The position numbers and the translations under genes are program-made. The notes under the pieces were generated by a model. The model was not told where the DNA came from. It ran no database searches and saw only the letters and a program-made list of their open reading frames with translations. Of a stretch of DNA of 42,525 nt, positions 1-7,747 are shown one piece after another; the first letter of the stretch is position 1, and the number at the start of each line of letters is the position of its first letter. This stretch comes from Armatimonadota bacterium (GTDB lineage: Bacteria > Sysuimicrobiota > Sysuimicrobiia > Sysuimicrobiales > Humicultoraceae), in assembly GCA_031081585.1 (NCBI GenBank), contig JAVHLY010000007.1, forward strand, positions 1-42,525. The letters run 5' to 3'.

Positions 1-540
1 GGTGTGCTCCTATGAAGGGAGTGAGTGAGGTGCGTCCGTTGAGAAGAAAGATTCGTCACGAGTCGGCGAGAACCTGCGGTTTTTCAGCACCCTGCTAGGT
101 GTTGCGCTTCCACACAGGCGGCAGCGGCAGCCGGAGCCCGGTTGATCGTGGGGTCGCCTATGGCTTAGCGGTCAAGGGCTCGAAGGTTATGAATTTGGAC
201 TTCCTTTAGGCCGCGCCAGCATGGCGGGGGAGGCACCAAGAATGCCGGTAGGGTCGGCCCCATGCCGATTGGGCTGGGGTCGGACGCCTGCGGAGGTGTT
301 TCACCATGCGTGAGGAAGGGTCGAAGCGTCAACACCTTTCCGAGACTGATATCCTGGACCAAGCGCTGGCGGACGCCCTGGGGGGTGCCGGGAATCATCG
401 ATGCACTGCCGATAGGTCTTGGGAGATCTCACACCTCCTGCAAGAGGCCGAAGAGAGATGCGATGGTGGCGGATTTGCCGATAGACTGTGACCTGCGATC
501 GGCCTAATCTGAAACAGAGCTCTCAGCCTCACGGATCCTG
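1..540. other. no recognisable gene; low-GC flank
   Basis: No convincing gene is visible. Short open frames exist on both strands but none shows a recognisable domain or a consistent start signal. The base composition is visibly less GC-rich than the rest of the window and resembles the kinase-like gene that follows. This may be the eroded end of an acquired segment whose left border lies outside the window. Confidence 0.4.
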
Positions 541-1368
541 ATGACGATTGGTCACCGGGACATGCCGAGAGCCAACTCGGAGTTTGAGTCGGCAATCACA
601 CGTGAACTGACCAGGCTGAAACTACGGCCGGTCGGGGCTCCGGTGGTGGGCAGGAAGACGTTTCGGCTTGTTGTGCAGACTCCGCAGGGAATGAAGGCGT
701 TCTTCAAAGCGCTCACGTCGCGTGAAGATCTGTGGGTCCGAAATTTTCAGCACGAGTTCGATTTCAATATCCTCTTCTCTCAAGTACTCAGGCGCTATTC
801 CAGACACATCGCTCCGGCGCTCATCGATGGCCGGATTGCCACTTCGCCGGGAGAAATTTCCTGGATGTTGTTCGAATACGTTGATGGAGTCCCCCTCGCG
901 AAGGCTCGGGTCCCAGGTCCAGGAGAATTGCGGGAGGACATGGTCGCCCCCTTGATTGACTTGCTGGCGGCCCTTCAGGCTCTCCCAACGAGTCCCTTTT
1001 TGGATTCGGAACGGCATGTGTCAAGGTTTGGTCCCGATCGGCTCATTTGTAAGGTGGCGGGCTATCGACCACTCGTCACAAGAAGATTCCCTCAGCACAC
1101 CGGAACCTTCAGTATCGGGATTGAGCGGTTATCCGTTGCCAAGCGTGCCCTTGGGACAGGACCTCAGGTGCTTGCTCACGGGGATCTCATCGCGCGAAAC
1201 GTATTGAAGACGAACGGGGGATTCTGCCTGGTCGACTGGGAGTACGCGTGTGGCAGTAACGTCGGCCTCGATGCCGCCATCGTGTGGACGACGAATACGT
1301 TCGAACCGGATTGGCGTCGGGACTTTCTCAGGAAGCTGCATCAAACGTGGGCTGGTGCGCGACAATGA
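541..1368 (+). CDS. aminoglycoside phosphotransferase-like kinase, interrupted by TGA
   Basis: A 275-residue APH/choline-kinase-type protein. The phosphotransferase loop HGDLIARN lies at residues 213-220 and the second acidic motif DWE at 232-234; these are the catalytic Asp/Asn and the Mg-binding Asp of the family. The N-lobe is shorter and poorly conserved. The frame stops at TGA (1366-1368) soon after the DWE motif, whereas APH proteins normally continue with a helical C-lobe of roughly 60-100 residues; that piece is present in the same frame right after the TGA (next entry). ATG 541 and ATG 562 are both possible starts, and neither has a strong ribosome site. GC is lower than in the neighbours, suggesting transfer. 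The substrate cannot be predicted; small-molecule kinase or resistance-like activity is inferred from the family only. Confidence 0.7.
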   Translation: MTIGHRDMPRANSEFESAITRELTRLKLRPVGAPVVGRKTFRLVVQTPQGMKAFFKALTSREDLWVRNFQHEFDFNILFSQVLRRYSRHIAPALIDGRIATSPGEISWMLFEYVDGVPLAKARVPGPGELREDMVAPLIDLLAALQALPTSPFLDSERHVSRFGPDRLICKVAGYRPLVTRRFPQHTGTFSIGIERLSVAKRALGTGPQVLAHGDLIARNVLKTNGGFCLVDWEYACGSNVGLDAAIVWTTNTFEPDWRRDFLRKLHQTWAGARQ

Positions 1369-1563
1369 GAGTTCGAGATCGCATTCTCTTGCAGCGTCAT
1401 ACGGTTCGCACTCAGAGAGTTAAACGCCTGGGGGAAGGTTGAGTCGCCGAATCGAGCCAAGCAGATTGAGAGCATCTTCGCTGATCAGTGGAGGTCGATT
1501 TCTACAGCGCTGCGAGCACTTGATGATTTCGAAGAGTTCTTCGCTATGCCGCGAATTTCCTGA
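1369..1563 (+). pseudogene. in-frame C-terminal continuation of the APH-like kinase after TGA
   Basis: Directly after the TGA at 1366-1368 the same frame stays open for 64 codons to a second TGA at 1561-1563. It reads as ordinary helical protein, beginning EFEIAFSCSVIRFALREL and ending EEFFAMPRIS, as expected for the APH C-lobe. With the internal TGA read as an amino acid the product would be about 340 residues, a normal APH length. A single CGA-to-TGA (Arg) or TGG-to-TGA (Trp) change would explain it. A nonsense-mutated gene, a consensus error or stop-codon readthrough are all possible. No SECIS-like hairpin was recognised by eye. Confidence 0.55.
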
Positions 1564-1825
1564 CGCCCTGTGATGGATTCAATGTGTGCCGAGAAGCTTC
1601 GGAGCGACGATGTACGCGCCGTTTGTCGCATGGTGTCAAGGCAGGAGGGAGTCTTCCGCTTTCCTCGGGTCCTTCGGTCTGTTCCATCAGGCTGTCGGCG
1701 TGTGGTTCGACCATGAGATGGCGGGAGCCTCTTTGGATCGTCACCTCGCTCCCTATTTCCACCCGGCACCTCGACCTGGACACCGGGAGATCATGGCAGG
1801 AGGGAGGGTTCGGCGAGCGGATCGC
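1564..1825. other. gap without a recognised gene
   Basis: This stretch lies between the kinase remnant and tRNA-Arg. An open frame on + from 1586 encodes about 70 plausible residues before running into the tRNA, but it matches nothing I know and its downstream part is antisense to the tRNA. No terminator or repeat of the tRNA 3' end was found. Confidence 0.35.
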
Positions 1826-1901
1826 TGGCGCGCCCGGCGGGACTTGAACCCACGACCTTCGGCTCCGCAGGCCGACGCTCTATCCACTGAGCTACGGGCG
1901 C
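1826..1901 (-). tRNA. tRNA-Arg, anticodon GCG
   Basis: Read on the minus strand this folds as a complete 73-nt cloverleaf plus an encoded CCA. The acceptor stem is GCGCCCG with CGGGCGC, the D stem GCTC/GAGC, the anticodon stem TCGGC/GCCGA with loop CTGCGGA, a 5-nt variable loop, and T stem GTGGG/CCCGC with loop TTCAAGT. The anticodon GCG reads CGC (Arg). The discriminator base is G, followed by CCA. It lies at the junction between low-GC DNA and the GC-rich remainder, a common integration position. Confidence 0.95.
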
Positions 1902-1995
1902 GCGACGGAGGACGATCAGGTCTATTCTACCATCCCCAGGGCCCCCGACCAGCCGTCGTCCCCGCGGCTGCTGTGGGCCGGGGAGGGCCTCCCGA

Positions 1996-2574
1996 CTACC
2001 CCGGCTGACGAGCCGGCGAGGCCGTCCCGCCATCCCCCGGCTCCTCGAGTGGCCGGACCACTTCTTCCTGCACGAAGAAGATGAAGTCCAGGTCCTGGGC
2101 GGGGACCCCCAGCTGGCGGAGCATGGCCATCGCCTGCGCCCGGTGGTGCACCTCGTGCAGCAGGAGCTGGGTGGCGATGTCCCGGGCCCGGGCCCGCAGC
2201 GTGGCCACCTGCCGCCTGCCGTAGAGCCTGGTCTCGATGACCCGCTCCCAGTCGCGGTCCTCCGCCAGGGTGGCGCGCGTGCGCGGCCACTCCGCCCGCC
2301 AGGCCGCCTCGAGTTGCGCGAAGGTGGGGAGGGCCCCTTCGTTCAGGGGCAGCCGCTCCAGCCGGAAGGGGCGGGGCATGGGCTCCTCGCGGAGCCGCAT
2401 GGCCAGCCAGAGTTCCGTGGCCGCGATCTCCACCAGGGTGGCGCGCAGCGTGCGGTGGGCGAAGGGGAACTCACGGGTGTAGGCTTCCTGGGGCAGCGGG
2501 CGGATCCAGTCGAACAGGCGCTCGCGCGCCTGCGTGTGGACGTCGTAGACGCGCACCAAGTCCATCATCGTCAC
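1996..2574 (-). CDS. DinB-family four-helix metal-binding protein
   Basis: A 192-residue protein with the DinB/YfiT-like four-helix layout. An N-terminal helix (residues 1-25) carries a conserved His, and a late helix holds LLHEVHHRAQAMAMLRQLG, the characteristic H-x-x-x-H metal site. DinB-fold proteins are often thiol-dependent transferases or damage-induced proteins of unknown substrate; the exact role here is not predictable. The start is GTG 2574, chosen because GTGA overlaps the TGA stop of the upstream mazF, implying translational coupling. The last 20 residues are low-complexity and probably disordered. It is the third gene of a mazE-mazF-dinB transcript, an unusual partner for a toxin-antitoxin pair. 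Confidence 0.82.
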   Translation of the reverse strand: MTMMDLVRVYDVHTQARERLFDWIRPLPQEAYTREFPFAHRTLRATLVEIAATELWLAMRLREEPMPRPFRLERLPLNEGALPTFAQLEAAWRAEWPRTRATLAEDRDWERVIETRLYGRRQVATLRARARDIATQLLLHEVHHRAQAMAMLRQLGVPAQDLDFIFFVQEEVVRPLEEPGDGGTASPARQPG

Positions 2575-2927
2575 GGCTCACCTGCCCCCAGCAGGACCTG
2601 CAGTCTTGCCAGCGTCTCCTCCACCTGCGGGCGAGGGAGCCGGCAGATGAACTCCGCCCTGCGCACCCGCCAGTCGAGGCTCCTGACTTGGTCGGCGAGG
2701 ACGACACCGGTCACGGGGAGCCCGGGCGGGATCGTCACCTCGAACGGGTACTCTTTGGCCCGGCTGGTGATCGGGCAGCACAACGCCAGCCCCACGCGCG
2801 CGTTGTAGGCTCCCGGCGAGAGGACGAGCGCCGGCCGCCGTCCGGCCTGCGCATGTCCCGCCTGCGGCTGGAGCGACAGCCACACGACATCCCCGCGGCG
2901 TGGCGTGTAACGCCGCGGACTCACCAC
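2571..2927 (-). CDS. mazF: MazF/PemK-family endoribonuclease toxin
   Basis: A 118-residue protein of typical MazF length. It opens with the family signature RRGDVVWLSLQPQAGH followed by GRRPALVLSPGAYN, then CPITSRAKEYPFEVTIP and GVVLADQVRSLDWRVR, the latter matching the beta-strand and RNA-binding region of the CcdB/PemK fold. MazF toxins cut mRNA at short sequence motifs and are held inactive by their MazE partner. It begins at GTG 2927, overlapping the last codons of mazE (stop 2923-2921), and its own stop overlaps the start of the DinB gene. The pair is therefore a canonical antitoxin-first operon. The usual Glu in the loop before AGRRP is Ala here (HAQAG), so activity is likely but not certain. 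Confidence 0.88.
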   Translation of the reverse strand: MVSPRRYTPRRGDVVWLSLQPQAGHAQAGRRPALVLSPGAYNARVGLALCCPITSRAKEYPFEVTIPPGLPVTGVVLADQVRSLDWRVRRAEFICRLPRPQVEETLARLQVLLGAGEP

Positions 2928-3163
2928 ACCTCGCGTCCGACGGGCCCTCCGGTCTCGATTTCACCGTGCAGGTTCGCCTTCGTCACCCGAGCCAGCAGGG
3001 TCCTCAGGTGAAACCTCCCGGGTCTGACCGGGGTCAGCACCAGGCGGCCGTCCGCGGCGCGCATGTCGACTCCGGCGCCTTCCTCGAGCCCCGCCTCCGC
3101 GGCGAGAGGTTTGGGGATTCTCACTGCCAGGCTGTTCCCCCACTTTCGCACCCGGGTGCGCAC
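2921..3163 (-). CDS. mazE: MazE/AbrB-type antitoxin
   Basis: An 80-residue antitoxin. The N-terminus MRTRVRKWGNSLAVRIPK is the swapped-hairpin AbrB/MazE DNA-binding domain (residues 1-45), continuing with LAAEAGLEEGAGVDMRAADG. The C-terminal ~35 residues would be the flexible tail that wraps MazF. The start is GTG 3163 because a strong GGAGGGGAG sits about 7 nt upstream. MazE-type antitoxins usually repress their own operon. The upstream gap toward nrdJ (3164-3383) contains AT-rich stretches that could hold the promoter, but I cannot assign one confidently. Confidence 0.88.
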   Translation of the reverse strand: MRTRVRKWGNSLAVRIPKPLAAEAGLEEGAGVDMRAADGRLVLTPVRPGRFHLRTLLARVTKANLHGEIETGGPVGREVW

Positions 3164-3383
3164 CCGTCACTCCCCTCCAGTCCTCGACAAGAACAATTGC
3201 GGATCGACGCTCAGTATCCTCTTTGTATCTACACCTTTAGATATTCACCCTGTTCCCGCGTGACCGTCAAGAGGGCCGGGATGCGCGTATGAGCGGTTCC
3301 AGCCACGCGGAGGGGGGATCCCGGGAAGGGGGGTGCTCGCCGCCGTCAGCTCGCGGGGAATTGCCTGGAATCCGTGAGACGGC

Positions 3384-5285
3384 CTAGCAGGTCGAGTGGC
3401 CGCAAGAGTGGCACTTGCCGCAGGCCTCGGCGAACTCGAACGAGGCCTGGCCGCAGACCGGGCAGACCTCCAGCACCCGGGCCCCGCGCTCGGGCGGGAG
3501 CGTCGGCTTGTCCTCCTCGGGGGCGGGAGCCGAACCTTCGATGGTGCCGATGTCGGTGCCGGCGGGGCGGCCCAGGTTGAGGACCTGCCAGCGCTTGGAC
3601 CGGTCGCGGTAGACCGTGATCCCCTTGCAGCCCAGCTCCCACGCCAGCAGGTAGATGCGGCGTACGTCGTCGGGGGTGGCCCGGTGGGGCAGGTTGATGG
3701 TCTTGCTCACCGCGTTGTCGACGTGCGCCTGAAACGCCGCCTGGTGCCGGACGTGCCAGACGGGGTCGATCTCGTGCGCCGTGCCGAAGAGGCGGTGGAG
3801 CTCCTCGGGGACGTCGGGCAGGCCGCGGCAGCCGCCCCGCTCGACCAGCGCTTCTGCCAGCGCGTCCGACCAGAGGCCCCGCGCCCGCGCCAGCTCCTCG
3901 AAGGCGGGGTTCACCTCGCGCAGGATGGTCCCGTCCAGCACCCGGCGGTAGTAGGCCAGCGCGAAGAGCGGCTCGATGCCGGACGAGCACCCGGCGATGA
4001 TGGAGATCGTGCCCGTGGGGGCGATGGTCGTGCGCGTGGCGTTGCGCATGGGGCGGTTCCACCCCTCCGGGCCGTAGAGCGAGCGCGCCCAGTTGGGGAA
4101 GACGCCGCGCTCCGCCGCCAGCGCCTCCGACGCCGCGTCGGCCTCCTGCTGGATGAAGGCCATCAGGCGGCCGGCCAGGGCCACCGCCTCCTCCGAGTCG
4201 TAGGGCACGCCCAGCCGGACCAGCAGGTCGGCCCAGCCCATGACCCCGAGCCCCACCTTGCGGTTGCCGTGTTTGTGGATGCGTTCGATCTGCGGGACGG
4301 GATAGCGCGACTGCTCGACGGCGTTGTCCAGGAAGCGCACCGCCAGGCGCACCACGTCCCCCAGGCGCGCCCACTCGACCTCGCCGTTGCGCACGAAGTG
4401 CGCCAGGTTCACCGAGCCCAGGACGCAGGCCTCGAAGGGCAGCAGCGGCTGCTCCCCGCACGGGTTGGTGGCCTCGATGCGGCCCAGGAAGGGCGTGGGG
4501 TTGGTGCGCGGCGCGTTGATCCGGTCGAGGAAGACCAGGCCCGGGTCGCCGGTCTCCCAGGCGGCCTGCACGATGCGGTCGAGGACCTCGCCGGCCGAGC
4601 GGCGGGCCACGGCGCGGCCCGTGCGCGGGTTCACCAGGTCGTAGGCCTCACCAGCCACCGCCAGGCGCATCCACGCCTCGGTCACCCCAACGCTGATGTT
4701 GAAGTTGGTCACGCCGCCGGTGCGCTTGCAGTCGATGAACTCCAGGATGTCAGGGTGCGTCACGTCGAGGATGCCCATGTTGGCGCCGCGCCGGAACGAG
4801 CCCTGCTTGATGCGCTCGGTGGCGGCGTCGTAGATCTCCAGGAAGGAGACCGGCCCCGAGGCCACGCCCATGGTCGTGCGGACCAGGTCGCCGCGGGGAC
4901 GCAGGCGGGAGAAGGAGAAGCCGGTGCCGCCTCCCGACTGGTGGATCTTGGCGGTGAGCTTCAGCGTCTCGAAGATCGACTCCAGCGAGTCCTCGATGGG
5001 GAGGACGAAGCAGGCCGCCAGCTGCTGCAGGTCGCGCCCGGCGTTCATCAGCGTGGGGGAGTTGGGCAGGAAGTCCAGCGAGGTCATGAGGGCGTTGAAG
5101 CGCTCGGCCCACCGCTCCACGTCCCCGCCCCAGGCAGCCTCGGCCTCGGCGATGTTGCGGGCGACGCGCCAGAAGAGCTCCTCCGGAGATTCGGCCGGCC
5201 GGCCCTGCGCGTCCCGCTTGAGGTAGCGGCGCTCCAGGACCTGCCGGGCGTTGGGGGTCAGCGGGACGGGCGTGCGGACGGCCAT
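3384..5285 (-). CDS. nrdJ: adenosylcobalamin-dependent (class II) ribonucleoside-diphosphate reductase
   Basis: A 633-residue class II ribonucleotide reductase that converts ribonucleotides to deoxyribonucleotides using the 5'-deoxyadenosyl radical from vitamin B12. Visible features are ACFVLPIEDS (redox Cys92), HQSGGGTGFSFSRLRP (114-130), the catalytic NPCGEQ (Cys276 and Glu278), a conserved APTGTIS segment, and a C-terminal tail with six Cys (CPVCG at 608-612 and CGKCHSCGHSTC at 622-633), a probable Zn ribbon and reducing tail. The frame is open far upstream, but ATG 5285 is chosen because it overlaps the stop of the upstream radical SAM gene (TGATG) and starts just before the conserved N-terminal domain. 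No intein is present here, although RNRs are classical intein hosts. No cobalamin riboswitch was recognised. Confidence 0.95.
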   Translation of the reverse strand: MAVRTPVPLTPNARQVLERRYLKRDAQGRPAESPEELFWRVARNIAEAEAAWGGDVERWAERFNALMTSLDFLPNSPTLMNAGRDLQQLAACFVLPIEDSLESIFETLKLTAKIHQSGGGTGFSFSRLRPRGDLVRTTMGVASGPVSFLEIYDAATERIKQGSFRRGANMGILDVTHPDILEFIDCKRTGGVTNFNISVGVTEAWMRLAVAGEAYDLVNPRTGRAVARRSAGEVLDRIVQAAWETGDPGLVFLDRINAPRTNPTPFLGRIEATNPCGEQPLLPFEACVLGSVNLAHFVRNGEVEWARLGDVVRLAVRFLDNAVEQSRYPVPQIERIHKHGNRKVGLGVMGWADLLVRLGVPYDSEEAVALAGRLMAFIQQEADAASEALAAERGVFPNWARSLYGPEGWNRPMRNATRTTIAPTGTISIIAGCSSGIEPLFALAYYRRVLDGTILREVNPAFEELARARGLWSDALAEALVERGGCRGLPDVPEELHRLFGTAHEIDPVWHVRHQAAFQAHVDNAVSKTINLPHRATPDDVRRIYLLAWELGCKGITVYRDRSKRWQVLNLGRPAGTDIGTIEGSAPAPEEDKPTLPPERGARVLEVCPVCGQASFEFAEACGKCHSCGHSTC

Positions 5286-7645
5286 CACACGGCCGCGGCT
5301 GCCGGCACGGGCTCCCAGCGCACCCAGGGCCGGCGGGGGATGCGCACGTCCAGCCGGACCAGTCCGGCCTCCCGCGCGGCCCGTAGCGCCTCGGCGAACT
5401 CGGCGGGGAAGAGGCGCCGGTTGATGTCCTCGTACTTGGGGTTCTTGCCGACCTGCCCGGCGGGGTAGTACTGGTCCATGACGTTCACGTAGGTCTCCGG
5501 ACCCAGGGTCGTGGCGATCCAGCGCAGGATGGCCCGCGTGTCGTCGAGCGCCCCGGGCATGACCAGGTGGCGGACGATCAGCCCGCGCTTGGCCAGGCCA
5601 TGCTCGTCCAGGCGCAGCGGCCCGACCTGCCGGTGCATCTCCGTGATGACCCGCCGCGCCACCTCGGGGTAGTCGGGCGCCTTCAGGTAGTGGCGGGCCC
5701 GCTCGGGGGTCCAGTACTTGAAGTCGGGCATGTAGATGTCCACGATGCCGTCCAGCAGCCGCAGCGAGTGCATGGAGTCGTACGACGAAGTGTTGTAGAC
5801 GATGGGCAGGCGCAGGCCGTGCTCCACCGCCAGGGGCAGGGCCTCCAGGATCTGCGGTACGACGTGCTCGGGGGTGACGAAGTTGAGGTTGTGGCACCCC
5901 TGGTCCTGCAGGTGGAGCATCATGGCGGCGAGCTGCCGCGGCGTGACCACCCGCCCCTCGCCCAGCTGGCTGATGTCGTAGTTCTGACAGTTGGCGACCG
6001 CGACGCCGTTGACGAGGTAGGAGTGGCTCTCGTCGGCGACCTCCAGGTTGTACACCGGGCCGGTGTAGGGCACCCGCGTGATGCTGCGAATCGGGACGCA
6101 TGCCGGTGCTGGCCGCCGCCCTGCGCTCGGCCCGTGTCCCTCCCAAACATCCCTCCGGCACTTCACCAAGAAGAGCGTTGTGGACTGACGGACCACACGC
6201 TGGCCGATGACCTGCCACGGGGGTCGCGGTGTCGCGTAGAAGTATGGGTGGATGCCGATCCGCAGCAGGAGTCCGGCGAGCCCGTAGGCCAGCTCTTCGG
6301 AGACCGTGGTCGCCGTGATGTACGCGCCCTGCCGGGTCCCGTCGCCAGCCCAGTAGGCTTCCAGGAAGGCCCGGACGATGTGCTCCGGGCTGCGGAAGAG
6401 TACTGCGGGAACATGCTTGCCGTGAGAGCCCTTCCCGCAGAGACCGACCATCAGCAGGGCGAGGGACGCACTACCTACTTCGACGGTCACAGTTGTCTGA
6501 CGCGGATAGACTCTGGCCTCCACCCCGAAGACGGCTCGGAACGGTCCCCGGACTTCTTCGACCAGCGAGGTCTCGTGTCGGCCAAAGGAGAGCACCAGGC
6601 GGTAGGAGTTGGGTCGGCCGGCCACGCGGGCCACGTGGCCTTCGGCACAGTAATAGCCCAGCAACCGGGCCAGTTCCGGAGTGACCGGGAGGGTGGATGG
6701 GACGCCGGCGCCTCTCTCGGTCGTGAATCGGATGCGGTCACCCTCACGGACCAACTCGTTGCGATGTGATCCCTCCTGGGGCCGCAGTCCCCTACGGACC
6801 CGAGCCAGCAGTGCTCGAGCATAGGTCGGATGGTAACCCAGCCGGTCGGCGACCTCTCGCGATGAGGCCAGACCTGCCGATGCCAGCGCTGCCTCCGCTT
6901 GCAGCACGAGGAGCGGTGCGCGGCGCCTGGCCGGCCTGCGGTACGTCCCGACGAACGGCTGGAGCACCGCCTGCGCGTCAATGGCCGGTGGAGGATCCAG
7001 CGCAGGCAGCGGGACCAGCAGTCGGTGGCGTGGAGTGAGCTCGTCGGCCCGAACCCTGTTCATGGTCGGTTGACCGTCGAGACGGGCAAAGAGCTCGTGG
7101 TTGGGGGTGCACGCGATGGCGGGGAGCCCCACCGGCTTGATGACGACCAGCGTCCCCTCGTAGGGGTGCTGGAAGGCTTTGGTGACGGTGGCCAGGCGCC
7201 CCGTGGCCGTGACGACACGCACGCCCCGAGGGAACCGGACCCGGCCCCCGGGGACGACGACTTCGTCTCCGGCCGCCTCGAAGATCTCCTCGATCCGCTG
7301 CATCCCGAGGTCCGTCAGGACCCGCGCCCCAGGCCGGAAGCAGAAGACGCACCGCAGGTTGCACATGCTGAAGAAGATCGTCCCGCTGCCGTTCCACCCC
7401 CGCAGGCAGTCCTCTTCGCCGAAGTGGGCGAAGAAGGAGCCGACGATGGCGTAGCGCCCGGTCTTGCAGAGGGCCCACTTGTCGGCCAGGCGGTCGACGC
7501 GGCAGTCGCGCGGGCAGACGACGCAGGAGCGCAGCAGGTCCAGGGCCTCCTCCGCCCGCCGGCGGAGGTCCGTCAGCCCCAGCTGCAGGTAGGCCGGGGT
7601 GAAGCGGGTGGACGGCAGGAAGAAGGCCTCGGGAATGGCCGGCAT
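5285..7645 (-). CDS. PflX-like radical SAM enzyme (COG1313) containing an intein
   Basis: The 786-residue precursor consists of two halves of a PflX-like radical SAM protein and an internal intein. The N-extein (residues 1-101) has a Cys cluster CVVCPRDC (41-48) with Cys60, then GSGTIFFSMCNLRCVF. The C-extein resumes at CQNYDISQLGEG (553-564), followed by GCHNLNFVTPEHVVPQILEAL and DIYMPDFKYWTPERA, all hallmarks of the pyruvate-formate-lyase-activase-like family. Spliced length would be about 335 residues, the family norm. The SAM-cluster motif CxxxCxxC is C95, C99 and the residue created by splicing. The start is ATG 7645 behind TGAGGTGATC. The gene shares an overlapping stop/start with nrdJ, so the two are cotranscribed. 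The family's substrate is unknown; radical activation of a glycyl or other enzyme is inference. Confidence 0.9.
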   Translation of the reverse strand: MPAIPEAFFLPSTRFTPAYLQLGLTDLRRRAEEALDLLRSCVVCPRDCRVDRLADKWALCKTGRYAIVGSFFAHFGEEDCLRGWNGSGTIFFSMCNLRCVFCFRPGARVLTDLGMQRIEEIFEAAGDEVVVPGGRVRFPRGVRVVTATGRLATVTKAFQHPYEGTLVVIKPVGLPAIACTPNHELFARLDGQPTMNRVRADELTPRHRLLVPLPALDPPPAIDAQAVLQPFVGTYRRPARRRAPLLVLQAEAALASAGLASSREVADRLGYHPTYARALLARVRRGLRPQEGSHRNELVREGDRIRFTTERGAGVPSTLPVTPELARLLGYYCAEGHVARVAGRPNSYRLVLSFGRHETSLVEEVRGPFRAVFGVEARVYPRQTTVTVEVGSASLALLMVGLCGKGSHGKHVPAVLFRSPEHIVRAFLEAYWAGDGTRQGAYITATTVSEELAYGLAGLLLRIGIHPYFYATPRPPWQVIGQRVVRQSTTLFLVKCRRDVWEGHGPSAGRRPAPACVPIRSITRVPYTGPVYNLEVADESHSYLVNGVAVANCQNYDISQLGEGRVVTPRQLAAMMLHLQDQGCHNLNFVTPEHVVPQILEALPLAVEHGLRLPIVYNTSSYDSMHSLRLLDGIVDIYMPDFKYWTPERARHYLKAPDYPEVARRVITEMHRQVGPLRLDEHGLAKRGLIVRHLVMPGALDDTRAILRWIATTLGPETYVNVMDQYYPAGQVGKNPKYEDINRRLFPAEFAEALRAAREAGLVRLDVRIPRRPWVRWEPVPAAAAV
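5990..7342 (-). mobile_element. intein with LAGLIDADG homing-endonuclease domain
   Basis: This is an in-frame insertion of 451 residues (precursor 102-552). Splicing block A starts at Cys102 (CFRPGARVLTDLGMQRIEEI). Block B has TPNH (180-183). The endonuclease motifs are LLGYYCAEGHV (328-338) and FLEAYWAGDGT (427-437). A helix-turn-helix-like segment, REVADRLGYHPTYARALL, lies at 263-280. Block F is VYNLEVADESHSYLVNG (531-547), and block G ends VAVAN before Cys553. The usual penultimate His is Ala551 here, a rarer but documented variation in active inteins. Splicing joins NLRCVF to CQNYDIS. Both LAGLIDADG motifs retain acidic residues (Glu335; Asp435), so the nuclease may be active. The insertion point is the third Cys of the radical SAM motif. 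Confidence 0.93.
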
Positions 7646-7747
7646 CCTGGGATCACCTCAGCCCACCTCCAGCATGGTCCACGAGTGGCGCGAAGTTCAA
7701 GGGCCGGAGGGCACGCGGGCGGCGAGCCCGCACCTGGGGGGGAGTGA

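Noticed and set aside
1826-1901. attL/attR repeat of the tRNA-Arg 3' end within the window
   Set aside because: I searched upstream by eye for the T-arm/acceptor sequence and found no second copy.
1586-2008. Open frame on + reading about 70 plausible residues
   Set aside because: It continues as antisense of tRNA-Arg and shows no recognisable domain or ribosome site.
3396-5468. Long open frame on + (690 residues) opposite nrdJ
   Set aside because: Its translation is low-complexity Arg/Ala/Val/Gly text caused by GC-rich codon bias; the opposite strand has complete nrdJ motifs.
7646-7747. Cobalamin riboswitch before the B12-dependent RNR operon
   Set aside because: The gap is only about 100 bp and has no recognisable B12-box-like conserved core.
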